From positions 1-49,651 of the forward strand of contig JASMLK010000151.1 of NCBI GenBank assembly GCA_030748735.1: DNA of 49,651 bases. Reading direction: 5' to 3'. The stretch is from Myxococcota bacterium. GTDB taxonomy: Bacteria > Myxococcota_A > UBA9160 > UBA4427. The translations under genes and the position numbers were made by a program. Below, piece after piece: positions 1-7,250 of the stretch. Numbering within the stretch: position 1 is the first letter of the stretch; each line of letters starts with the position of its first letter. The notes under the pieces were generated by a model. That model was not told the DNA's origin. It worked only from the letters and a program-made list of their open reading frames with translations, and searched no databases.

Positions 1-426
1 GCGAGCGTGCATCGCGCGGACGACCAGGGGGAGCGTCGCCCCCATCGCCGTGGCTGGCGCAAGCAGGACGACGAAGCCCACTCCGAGACGCAGGCCGTTG
101 AGTAGCCAGGGGCGTTCGAAGAAGGGGCGCAGCAGGGTCGCAATGAAATCGGTCATCGCGGGCAGGGTGAGGACCAGCGCGAGGCCCACGATCGCGATGA
201 CGAATTCGAGCACCGCGTAGGCCACGATCGGTCGACGGATGCGCGCTGCAAAGCGCGCAGCGACCCCATTGCCGAGCGCGATCCCCGCCATGAAGCTCGA
301 CAGCACCAGGCTCGACGCCCAGACGCTATTGCCGAAGGTGAGCCCCGCCTGTCGAAACCAGAGCGTTTCGAAGGCGAGGGCCGTCACGCCCGAAAGCGTG
401 AAGATCGCGTAAAGGATCCAACTCAT
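1..426 (-). CDS. Fused MFS-type / spermidine synthase-like membrane protein (partial)
   Basis: The reading frame runs open from the left edge of the window to an ATG at 426, so only the first 142 codons are visible and the C-terminus lies outside. The N-terminus carries the pattern seen at the start of fused MFS/spermidine-synthase proteins: a first hydrophobic helix with SGVTALAFETLWFRQAG, a short loop, then a second helix with SSFMAGIALGNG. Two or three further hydrophobic helices follow. In this family the membrane domain precedes a Rossmann-fold aminopropyltransferase-like domain; that part cannot be seen here, so catalytic activity is unproven. An upstream ATG at 458 is out of frame and stops at once, which supports the start at 426. 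Confidence 0.7.
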   Translation of the reverse strand, partial: MSWILYAIFTLSGVTALAFETLWFRQAGLTFGNSVWASSLVLSSFMAGIALGNGVAARFAARIRRPIVAYAVLEFVIAIVGLALVLTLPAMTDFIATLLRPFFERPWLLNGLRLGVGFVVLLAPATAMGATLPLVVRAMHAR

Positions 427-569
427 CTGCGCGGCGACGCACCGGTTCCGGGGATCATGTCTCTTTCGCGGGGGCTCGCCTCGAAGGCAGGGTCGCCACC
501 AGGGCGGAAGGTCGCGACCCGTTCATCCACCTCTCATCCACTGCCGACTCTATCGCACATCCCCAATCA

Positions 570-962
570 CTACTCACAGGCCGCCCATGCCTCCGCCTCG
601 TCGGCCAACTCTTCGAAGGTGGCGAGGACGGCCATGAGCCCCGCGACCTGGAGGTGCGATGAGCCGTAGTGGAACTCACTGCCCGGAGTCACCGGTGAAG
701 CCAGGTTGTTGTCGTAGATCGTCTCGACGCAGTTGGCGAAGTTGGCAGCACCCAGATTCTGGCAGAGCGCCTGCTCCTCCAGACCGGAAGTGAAGCTCAA
801 CAGCTGGGCCAGCGTGATGGACGACAGCGGCGACGCCCCGTCGTTCGTCCAGAACCCGATGTAGTCCTGGGGATTGTCATCCCAGCCCTTGCCACCGCAG
901 CCGACCGCGATCCCGACCGCGAGACAGGTCGCGAGCAGTTGAAGGGGCCGGCGGGCATTCAT
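570..962 (-). pseudogene. Remnant of a class C beta-lactamase-like serine hydrolase lipoprotein
   Basis: This encodes 130 residues. Residues 1-22 form a lipoprotein signal ending in a lipobox-like AVGC. The rest matches an internal slice of the beta-lactamase/serine hydrolase family (PF00144): ITLAQLLSFTSGL corresponds to the usual ITxxHLLxHTSG motif, and FHYGSSHLQVAGLMA to the tyrosine motif region (YSNxxxxLAG). The segment that should lie between signal and ITLAQLL and carry the SxxK nucleophile is missing, and the protein stops about 20 residues after the tyrosine motif, where over 200 residues are expected. It therefore looks like a signal peptide joined to an internal fragment. A TATACT -10-like box at 972-977 sits just before the ATG. 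A short functional lipoprotein cannot be excluded. Confidence 0.55.
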
Positions 963-1722
963 ATTTCACCGAGTATAAAGCTGCCTTCAGTCGATCACGC
1001 CGGCTGTCCCCGCTCGCGACCGGTGTGAATGCTGTCCTCGGTGCCGCATCGGGTGTGGGGCCATTTCAAGAAGCATGGTCCCGGCACCGCGAGGGCCTGA
1101 ACTCTGGGCTTCGTCTGGGCGCGCTGAGGCAAATTGACGCGCAGCATCAAGGTGCAGCGCCCCAGGTGAGCGGCGAGAACCACTGATTGCGTTGCGGTTT
1201 CGTATGGTTAACTAATTAACGATCGGACGTTCGTGCTGGTACGCGACATGCATTTATGCATCGTGCCATCTGAGAGTGAGAGGAGATGGACATGACACGG
1301 AGTGAATACTCAGCAGATTGGGGAGGCCTCTTCCCGTTCCGCGCACCGTCGGATTTCGGGGGGATGTGTCGGCGGCTCGGCGAGCAAGAGGGGCCGGGTT
1401 GGCACTGGACCTTCCGCGGGAATGGAATTGGGAGCCAACGGGCGTCGCGTACGACCACATGCACAGCACCCCGCAAACACGAGGCAGCCAGATCGCAGCA
1501 GGAACACCGGGATCTCTCGATGCGGCTTCGCGCGGTTCTGGTGGGTGAGATAAGCGGGCGAGCGTTGGGTGATGGTCTTCCACAGGGCATCGCGACGCGT
1601 GCCCGCCACGAGTTCGACCGTCACGGGGATCTCGCGCCGTGCGTACCCGATACGGGCCCGCCTGGCTTATTGACTAAGTCAGGTGCTTTACTATCGTGCG
1701 GCTTATCCACGGGAGGCTCGCG
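963..1722. other. 760-bp stretch without a convincing gene
   Basis: Several overlapping short frames exist on both strands, but none has recognisable motifs or a consistent coding character. The one start with a good ribosome-binding site is ATG 1292 on the plus strand (AGGAG at 1281-1285, 6-nt gap); its frame runs past the start of the TetR gene and I recognise nothing in it. The stretch 1200-1262 is AT-rich for this genome and holds a perfect inverted repeat GTTAA-N4-TTAAC (1207-1220) and two ATGCAT sites 2 bp apart (1248-1261), so it may be regulatory. The right end carries the TetR operator candidate, listed separately. Confidence 0.4.
1671..1681. promoter_or_regulatory. Candidate TetR operator TGACTAAGTCA
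   Basis: TGACT-A-AGTCA is a perfect odd-length palindrome lying 41 bp upstream of the TetR start codon. TetR-family genes commonly repress themselves through such a dyad in their own promoter. A TACTAT box follows at 1689-1694, but the TTGACT that overlaps the palindrome is only 13 bp away from it, too close for a normal sigma-70 promoter, so I do not call a promoter here. The link to this TetR protein is inference. Confidence 0.45.
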
Positions 1723-2388
1723 ATGGGTACGGCGGAAAGAGGCAGCGATGCGCGCAAGAAGCTGATCGACGCGGCGCGCGATCTCTTTGCGGAGCGCGGC
1801 ATCGAAGGCGTTTCCCTGCGCGAGCTTACCCGTGCCGCGGGGCAGGCCAATACGAGCGCGCTCCAGTACCACTTCGGCGATCGCGAGGGCTTGCTGCACG
1901 CGGTCCTCGAACCCCATCAAACTCGCGTCGATGCCCGGCGCGCCATGCTGCTCGAAGACCTCGAAGCACGCGATCCGGTGGAGTTGCGCGATCTCGCAGG
2001 CGCGCTGGTTCGCCCGTCTGCCGCGATGCTCGAAGAAGCGGGCGGCAAAGCCTATCTCCGCATCGTTGCCGAACTCAACCAGGACCCCGGAAGGTTCAAG
2101 GGGACCACGACGATTGGCCAGATCGGGCTGAAGCGTTGGACCGACGTCGCGCGGGCGCACATGCCCGACGCGGTTTCTCCTCTGCATCGACGCTTCGCCG
2201 CCGCGCAGCTCTGCTTCAGCGAACTCGGGCGCCGCGCATCGACGCGTCGGCGCGGTGACCACCGCCTCTTCGTGAGCGACCTCGTCGATCTCACGACTGC
2301 GATCCTCGCGGCACCCGTCTCGAGTGAGACGCAACGATTGCTCACCGAGCGCGATGCAAGCGCGAGCCGAAAACGCGCGCGGAGCTAG
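1723..2388 (+). CDS. TetR/AcrR family transcriptional regulator
   Basis: This 221-residue protein has a typical TetR N-terminal helix-turn-helix: DARKKLIDAARDLFAERG, then VSLRELTRAAGQANTSALQYHFGDREGLLHAV, which is the recognition helix and the YHF-x-R/K-xxLL signature. The C-terminal ligand domain ends with an Arg/Ser-rich tail. I chose ATG 1723 because GGGAGG (1711-1716) lies 6 nt upstream; a GTG at 1696 is in frame but lacks a ribosome site. A palindrome at 1671-1681 suggests autoregulation. The acyl-CoA dehydrogenase gene starts 51 bp after the stop on the same strand, so control of fatty-acid or related acyl-CoA oxidation is likely. The ligand is unknown. Confidence 0.88.
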   Translation: MGTAERGSDARKKLIDAARDLFAERGIEGVSLRELTRAAGQANTSALQYHFGDREGLLHAVLEPHQTRVDARRAMLLEDLEARDPVELRDLAGALVRPSAAMLEEAGGKAYLRIVAELNQDPGRFKGTTTIGQIGLKRWTDVARAHMPDAVSPLHRRFAAAQLCFSELGRRASTRRRGDHRLFVSDLVDLTTAILAAPVSSETQRLLTERDASASRKRARS

Positions 2389-2439
2389 CCCCGCGAACGA
2401 CACAACCCAACGACACCCGCACGCATAAGGAACCCAGCC

Positions 2440-3690
2440 ATGCCCATGAACGTTCAATCCGTCCCGGGACTCCCCGACCGCGTCAACCAGGTCCGTCTGC
2501 TCACGGCCAAGATCGTGAACGAAGAGATCCTGCCCAACGAAAGGAAGCTCTGGCTTTCGCGGGGCGGTCAGCAGGTCACCGATGAAGAGAAAGCCGAAGC
2601 CCGAGCACTGCGCCACGAAATCCAGAACAAGGTCAAGCAGGCCGGTCTCTGGGCGCCGCATCTGCCCGAGGAGTACGGGGGCTGTGGCCTCGGGCTCCTC
2701 GAACATGCCTACATGAACGAGATCCTCGCCTATGCAATGGGCGGTGCTGCGCTCTTCGGCGTCGTGGCCCCGAACTCGGGCAACCAGAAGATCCTGCTCA
2801 AGTACGGCAGCGAAGAGCAGAAGCAGAAGTGGTTGGTGCCGCTCACCGAGGGAAAGATGCAGTCGGGCTTTTCGATGACCGAACCCGACAATGCCGGCTC
2901 GGACCCGCGTTCGATCAAGACCACGGCGCGGCGTGACGGCGATGAGTGGGTGATCAACGGCCACAAGTGGTTCACCTCGAACGGTCTCGCGGCGGACTTC
3001 CTGATCGTCATGTGCCGCACCGATGACCCCGACGGCCCCGCCGAGCGCAATGGCAAGATGACGCAGATCATCGTGCCCATGGACACGCCCGGTGTGAACG
3101 TCATTCGCGGCATCGAAGTGTGGGGACGCAGGAGCGACCACGTCGAGCTCATCTACGACAACGTGCGTGTACCCGCCGAAAACCAGCTCGGTCAGACGGG
3201 CAGTGGCCACCGCGCCGCGCAGGATCGCCTCGGCCCCGGTCGCGTCTATCACTGCATGAATTCGGTGGGACAGATGTGGCGAGCTTTCGACTTGATGGTC
3301 GAGCGTCTCTCGACTCGTGAGGTTCACGGTGGACTCCTGCAGGAAAAGCAGTTCATGCAGGGCTTCATCGCCGACTCGTACATCGACATCCAGACGGCCC
3401 GGCAGATGACCATCCGCTGCGCGGAGCAGATGGAGCTCGGCGTCGACCCGCGCACCGAGATCTCGGCCGCGAAGATCTACGTGCCGGCCGCGTACGAACG
3501 CGTCGTCGATCGCGCGATCCAGGTCTGGGGTGCCGCGGGTGTCACCGGTGACCTGCCGCTTGCGGCGATGTATCAGGGCGCCCGCACGCTGCGACTCGCC
3601 GACGGCCCGGACGAAGTCCACAAGATCCTGATCGCGAAGAACGTGCTCAAGCGGCACCACAGTGGAGAAGGCTGGGACTTCGGGAACTGA
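2440..3690 (+). CDS. Acyl-CoA dehydrogenase, ACAD10/11-like
   Basis: This 416-residue flavoprotein should oxidise acyl-CoA to trans-2-enoyl-CoA, passing electrons to ETF. The first signature (GFSMTEPDNAGSD, then WVINGHKWFTSNG) forms the FAD/substrate region in the middle domain. The C-terminal helical domain carries RTLRLADGPDEVHKI near residue 390. ADGPDEVH is the form found in ACAD10/11-type enzymes, which puts an Asp (about D388) where MCAD has its catalytic Glu. The length is normal for the family. An AAGGA lies upstream of ATG 2440. It follows the TetR gene by 51 bp and is probably its target. Substrate chain length cannot be read from the sequence. Confidence 0.9.
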   Translation: MPMNVQSVPGLPDRVNQVRLLTAKIVNEEILPNERKLWLSRGGQQVTDEEKAEARALRHEIQNKVKQAGLWAPHLPEEYGGCGLGLLEHAYMNEILAYAMGGAALFGVVAPNSGNQKILLKYGSEEQKQKWLVPLTEGKMQSGFSMTEPDNAGSDPRSIKTTARRDGDEWVINGHKWFTSNGLAADFLIVMCRTDDPDGPAERNGKMTQIIVPMDTPGVNVIRGIEVWGRRSDHVELIYDNVRVPAENQLGQTGSGHRAAQDRLGPGRVYHCMNSVGQMWRAFDLMVERLSTREVHGGLLQEKQFMQGFIADSYIDIQTARQMTIRCAEQMELGVDPRTEISAAKIYVPAAYERVVDRAIQVWGAAGVTGDLPLAAMYQGARTLRLADGPDEVHKILIAKNVLKRHHSGEGWDFGN

Positions 3691-3712
3691 TTGCCCCGAA
3701 ATTGCCCCGAAA
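3691..3712. repeat. Perfect 11-bp tandem duplication
   Basis: TTGCCCCGAAA occurs twice back to back (3691-3701 and 3702-3712), starting immediately after the stop codon of the acyl-CoA dehydrogenase and ending just before the stop of the convergent membrane-protein gene. It looks like a simple slippage duplication and no function is apparent. Confidence 0.8.
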
Positions 3713-3720
3713 CAGGAACC

Positions 3721-5826
3721 TCAACCGCCGGCCCCGCGCAACCGCGCGGGGTCGATGCGGTAGAGGACGAGATCGCCCGCCACCGCAACGGCCGGCGTCA
3801 CCACGCCGAGTCGCGACATCGGGAGCTTGCACATCGGAGCGCGCGAAGGGCGTTCGCCGTTGGCGGCGCGCTCGTCTCGCAGCAGGAACCAACGCACGTC
3901 GTGGCGGGCGAGGAAGTCGGCTCGCTCGGCGTCACTGCCGTCGCAAAACTCAGCGACGTCACGCCAGTTGTAGTACACGCTGGTACCGAGTCGCGCGTTG
4001 AAGACGAGACGGCGCTCACTGAACGGCAGCACGCTCGCCGTCGCCCCCTGCGGCACGATCCAGCGCTCTTCACCGATCCCCCAGGCGGCCGACGGGACGA
4101 GCACCCCTTCCTCGGGTTCGATGTGCTGCTCGAGCGTGCGGAGGTGCTCGATGTCTTCGCTTCGAAGCGGCGCCCAGAACCCATGCTCGGGGTCGACGGT
4201 TTCCGTCGTGCCGTAGAGCACGAAGGGCAGGGCGCAGGCGACCGCGGCTGCGACCCCAACGCCTATTCGTCCTCCGCGTTCGGTGGTCTGGCCCCCGGTC
4301 GTTGCCCAGGCGATGCCCGTGACGAGGGCCATGGCCCCGATGGGCAAGCCGACGTGGCCCGCCGCGGCACCGCTGTAGTTGCGCAGCAGCACGAACGCGT
4401 AGTCGCGCCCGACCGACAGCCCATCGGCGAAGTAGACCAGTGCCTGCTGCGCGAAACCGCCGACGCACATGCCCGCGACGACGGCGAAGAAGAGGGGGCG
4501 AAGGGGAGCGTTGCGCGTCGCCGGCGAAGCGAACGCGAGCGCCGCGCAGACCAGCACCGCAAGCCGAAGCGCAATTCTCCCGATGCCGCTGAGCAGGTCC
4601 TGCTGGAACGGGAAGAACCATCCCGCCGTGAAAGCGCCCGTCACGCCGGTCCAGAGCGACCCAGCGAATAGCCGGACGAGACTTCCGGCCGACGCATACG
4701 CCACCGCGCCGCCTGTCTCACTCACCAGTTCGTCTTGCGACAACAAGCCGAGGCTCGCTGCGTGCTCAGGCGTGATGACCCCGAACAGCGCGAGGTAGCC
4801 GGGTGCCAGGTGCTTCGCCCATTGCGCGATGATCCACGGGTCCTGCAAGACGACGGCGATCGCGATCGCCAGCGAAACCGCGACCCAGGCGAGTGGCGGC
4901 CAGTGTCGCGTTTCGCGATCGATCGAGAGCGCGACCCCGATCAACGGCATGACGAACACCACGGCCTGAACGGCGACCACGGCATTCATCGACAACAGAA
5001 GCGCAAAGACCGCCGGTGTGGATGCGAGCGCCAACTTGCCGAGGCGCGCATCCGCGAGCTGCCGTCCCGCGATGAGTGCGAGCCAGGGAAAGAACAGCAC
5101 GGCCGTCGATGCGAACCGCGGGGTGCCGTTCAGGTCGTAGTCGGGGAAGACCATGCGGCTCATCGCGAACGCGTAGACGACCAGGACGATCGCGAGCAGC
5201 GCTGCCGCTGCGTGTCGCCGCCCGCCGGCACAAACGACTTCTGCAAACGCCACGCATGCGAGCCACGCCTGAAGGAAGGGCATGAGCTTGACCCACGACC
5301 CGAGCGGCCCCGCGATGCCGGCTGCACTCCACAGCGCAGTGAGCAGATGAAAGCCGCGCGGATACAACGCCAGGATGTCCGTGCCTCGTTCGGTCAAAGG
5401 CACGTGATGGGCGTCCAGCAGTTGTCGCGTCCAGAAGATGTGTTGGTGGGTATCGAGTCCGAGGGCACCGATGTGCGAGTCGCTCGAATAGACGAGCGCG
5501 ACTTTCACGATCGCCGCCAGCCCCACCACGCCCAGCAGTAGCCCCGCACCGTCGCGAACACCTTCGAAGCGCGCGAGATGCGCTCGACCCGAGTAGGCCG
5601 CGATCGCAGTCCCCACGAGCAGCCACGCCCCGATCGGTGGCGAAGCGCCGACAACCTGCTGAAGCCCGGCCCCGATCGGCAGCACGAAGACCGCGGCACA
5701 CCACGCGAGCATCTGCCCGAACAAGATCGACGTGAAGGGCATCGCGAGCGGTGAGCGCCGAAGCACTGCGCTGCCGAGCAACGCGAACACCACGCAAGCG
5801 ATCAGGGCCGAAAGGACGAACGGCAA
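3721..5826 (-). CDS. Large polytopic membrane protein (DUF6541/GT-C-like)
   Basis: This 701-residue protein has many hydrophobic helices through about residue 530 and a soluble C-terminal part. The first long loop after about 120 residues contains DTHQHIFWTRQLLDAHHVPL and then LALYPRGFHLLTALWS. An acidic/His loop followed by YPxGFHxLxA is characteristic of DUF6541-like membrane proteins that resemble GT-C glycosyltransferases, so a role in transferring sugars from a lipid carrier at the membrane is possible but not shown. The start is TTG at 5826: AGGAG (5835-5839) lies 8 nt upstream and there is no alternative ATG nearby. It is convergent with the acyl-CoA dehydrogenase. A terminator lies between it and the zinc-ribbon gene upstream, so it is probably transcribed on its own. 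Confidence 0.72.
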   Translation of the reverse strand: MPFVLSALIACVVFALLGSAVLRRSPLAMPFTSILFGQMLAWCAAVFVLPIGAGLQQVVGASPPIGAWLLVGTAIAAYSGRAHLARFEGVRDGAGLLLGVVGLAAIVKVALVYSSDSHIGALGLDTHQHIFWTRQLLDAHHVPLTERGTDILALYPRGFHLLTALWSAAGIAGPLGSWVKLMPFLQAWLACVAFAEVVCAGGRRHAAAALLAIVLVVYAFAMSRMVFPDYDLNGTPRFASTAVLFFPWLALIAGRQLADARLGKLALASTPAVFALLLSMNAVVAVQAVVFVMPLIGVALSIDRETRHWPPLAWVAVSLAIAIAVVLQDPWIIAQWAKHLAPGYLALFGVITPEHAASLGLLSQDELVSETGGAVAYASAGSLVRLFAGSLWTGVTGAFTAGWFFPFQQDLLSGIGRIALRLAVLVCAALAFASPATRNAPLRPLFFAVVAGMCVGGFAQQALVYFADGLSVGRDYAFVLLRNYSGAAAGHVGLPIGAMALVTGIAWATTGGQTTERGGRIGVGVAAAVACALPFVLYGTTETVDPEHGFWAPLRSEDIEHLRTLEQHIEPEEGVLVPSAAWGIGEERWIVPQGATASVLPFSERRLVFNARLGTSVYYNWRDVAEFCDGSDAERADFLARHDVRWFLLRDERAANGERPSRAPMCKLPMSRLGVVTPAVAVAGDLVLYRIDPARLRGAGG

Positions 5827-5877
5827 GAAGTGAGCTCCTAACTCAGGCTATGGCGCGTCATCGAACAGCGCGCACAG

Positions 5878-5916
5878 AAAAGCCCTCGTCGGGGCCGCTC
5901 CCGGCGAGGGCTTTTT
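5878..5916 (-). terminator. Rho-independent terminator, bidirectional in form
   Basis: AAAAGCCCTCG (5878-5888) pairs with CGAGGGCTTTT (5905-5915), and inner GC-rich bases extend the stem. Reading leftward the stem is followed by TTTT, and rightward by TTTTT. It sits 60 bp beyond the stop of the zinc-ribbon gene on the minus strand and is the natural terminator of that gene. Confidence 0.88.
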
Positions 5917-5975
5917 CCGCTCATGGCTCTTGGATCCGTTCCCTGGGAAGAAAGAAAGGAGCCTGGTCGCGGCGG

Positions 5976-6473
5976 CTAGCGCCGCTGTTCGCGAAGCCCG
6001 CTGGCTTCCCATTCCTTGGAAAGCTGCGCGAGCTTGCGCGAGAACTCTTCGAACGAGTCGTCGAAGGAAAGAATGATCTCGGTGGTGCGCGGGATGTCGT
6101 CGCCGTTGAGCAGACCGCGGTAGCGGTTCAAGTTGGCGAGGATCGCTTCGGCCACCTTGAGGGCGCGCTTCTCCGTCTTGATCAGGGGCGACTGCAACGT
6201 GTAGACGTTGTTGCGACCCCAGAGACTTTCGTCGCGCACGATCGCGATCTCGCGGTAGACGCCGTTGATCGGATCGAAGTTGTACTCGACGCGCACTTCC
6301 TTGAAGATGTCGGAATTGCCGGTATAGAAGCCGCGCTCTTTCTCGACCTTGCCGAGCTGGCGGCAACGGGGGCAGTAGAAAGTGTCACCGTGATTGAGAA
6401 GGAAGACTCCCTTTGCGTAGTCTTCGCAGTCGGTGTTCTCGCAGTAGCCTACTCCGCGTTTCATACTCGCCAT
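5976..6473 (-). CDS. Conserved protein with N-terminal zinc ribbon
   Basis: This is a 165-residue, apparently soluble protein. Residues 11-37 hold a CENTDC...CPRC pattern with four cysteines, a likely structural zinc ribbon. The middle (VEYNFDPINGVYREIAIVRD) and C-terminal helical part (SFEEFSRKLAQLSKEWEA) are not ones I can assign to a named family. The start is ATG 6473; ATG 6464 three codons in is an alternative. It stands alone between a terminator downstream and a non-coding stretch upstream. No enzymatic motif is seen, so no function is proposed. Confidence 0.75.
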   Translation of the reverse strand: MASMKRGVGYCENTDCEDYAKGVFLLNHGDTFYCPRCRQLGKVEKERGFYTGNSDIFKEVRVEYNFDPINGVYREIAIVRDESLWGRNNVYTLQSPLIKTEKRALKVAEAILANLNRYRGLLNGDDIPRTTEIILSFDDSFEEFSRKLAQLSKEWEASGLREQRR

Positions 6474-7107
6474 CCTGTAATGGCCCTCTCCTGGCCCTGG
6501 GGGTTTCGAACGTCTTGCGACCGGGTCTTGCGTGATGCTGTCGATCGGGTCTCCCTGCGCGGGTTCGGTTCCAGTCTACTCTGCTTCACCTTCCCGGGCA
6601 GTCGGAAGAGAAGTAGAGCAAGCCGTATGCCAAGCATCGGGGTCGTGGGTTCTGCCTTCGATCACGCCCGATGCACGATGCAGGTTCGCCGGGTTGCGGG
6701 AACATGTGCCAGCCTGTTGCGCATCCACCGACCCACTGTGGCTCTTCATGGATGACCACCCGGCCAGGCACCCCGGCACTCTTGAGAAGTGAGCTACTTC
6801 CTCCCCGGCTGCTGCGCAGCCTGTTGCGGTCCGAGTGGGCTCCGATCGACGGTTCGCGTCAGGGGTGACGCAACGTGCCCCTCGATGGCCGCGGCGAAAG
6901 CCTCGCTGTACTCGAACCCAGGCGCGTGGCAGGGAAACCCCCGCGCCGGTACTCGTGTGCAGCGAAGTCGCAGTTGGCCAGTCGAATGCACCGCGATGAA
7001 TCCTCCGAACCAGAAGCCTGGGGGGAGTTCGGGGCTGCGAGGTGTCGCAACGGGTGCTCGGGAGCGCTCGAAGCAACGTCTCACACCGGTTTCCCGGCGT
7101 CATGATG
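6474..7107. other. Stretch with no recognised gene, downstream of a strong leftward promoter
   Basis: No frame here matches a family I know, and the region matches neither tmRNA nor the RNase P RNA core by eye. It is nevertheless entered from the right by a near-consensus promoter (7108-7137, minus strand), so it is probably transcribed, either as a small protein gene (see 6794-7084) or as an untranslated RNA. A GGCTGC-TGC-GCAGCC hairpin lies near 6807-6821. Confidence 0.45.
6794..7084 (-). CDS. Possible small protein of 96 residues
   Basis: The frame starts at GTG 7084, 17 nt after the start point predicted from the promoter at 7108-7137, and has a weak GGGA about 8 nt upstream. The central part (PPGFWFGGFIAVHSTGQLRL, then APGFEYSEAFAAAIEGH) looks more protein-like than the other frames here. 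There is no recognisable domain, no signal peptide and no membrane helix. A different frame of 175 codons starting at ATG 7103 competes but has low-complexity, antisense-like composition. This call depends mainly on the promoter and is tentative. Confidence 0.3.
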   Translation of the reverse strand: MRRCFERSRAPVATPRSPELPPGFWFGGFIAVHSTGQLRLRCTRVPARGFPCHAPGFEYSEAFAAAIEGHVASPLTRTVDRSPLGPQQAAQQPGRK

Positions 7108-7137
7108 CTTATACCGAGCGCAACCGCAATTTGTCAA
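7108..7137 (-). promoter_or_regulatory. Sigma-70 promoter TTGACA-N18-TATAAG
   Basis: On the minus strand TTGACA (7137-7132) is followed after 18 bp by TATAAG (7113-7108). This is the best match to the sigma-70 consensus in the window. It lies just beyond the end of ccmD and points away from it, toward 7100 and lower, with a predicted start near 7101. It cannot serve the ccm operon, because its position is downstream of the last ccm gene. Confidence 0.7.
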
Positions 7138-7145
7138 CCGCTATT

Positions 7146-7250
7146 TTATTTCCGGCGGTTGGACAGCGAGTTGCGTTCGCGCTGCAGGCCGATCCAGTAC
7201 CCGGCGAGCGCAACGGCGGTGACCGCGTAGGCGGCGATGAGGTAGCTCAT
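7146..7250 (-). CDS. ccmD: Small membrane protein CcmD
   Basis: This 34-residue protein has one hydrophobic helix near the N-terminus (SYLIAAYAVTAVALAGYWIG) and then a short basic tail, which is the usual form of CcmD. In System I cytochrome c maturation CcmD is a membrane peptide that helps the CcmABC transporter release holo-CcmE. Its ATG overlaps the ccmC stop in an ATGA (7247-7250), so it is translationally coupled and is the last gene of the operon. The assignment rests on size, topology and position, since CcmD sequences are poorly conserved. Confidence 0.78.
   Translation of the reverse strand: MSYLIAAYAVTAVALAGYWIGLQRERNSLSNRRK

Noticed and set aside
1670..1694. TTGACT ... TACTAT as a sigma-70 promoter for tetR
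   Set aside because: The spacer is only 13 bp; the TTGACT is better explained as part of the palindrome.
1621..3660. 679-codon open frame on the minus strand opposite tetR and the acyl-CoA dehydrogenase
   Set aside because: It is antisense to two clear genes, His/Arg-rich, without motifs; such frames are common in GC-rich DNA.
6481..7100. tmRNA or RNase P RNA in the empty stretch
   Set aside because: Neither a tRNA-like end with TTCGAATC nor the GAGGAAAGTC core of RNase P RNA is present.
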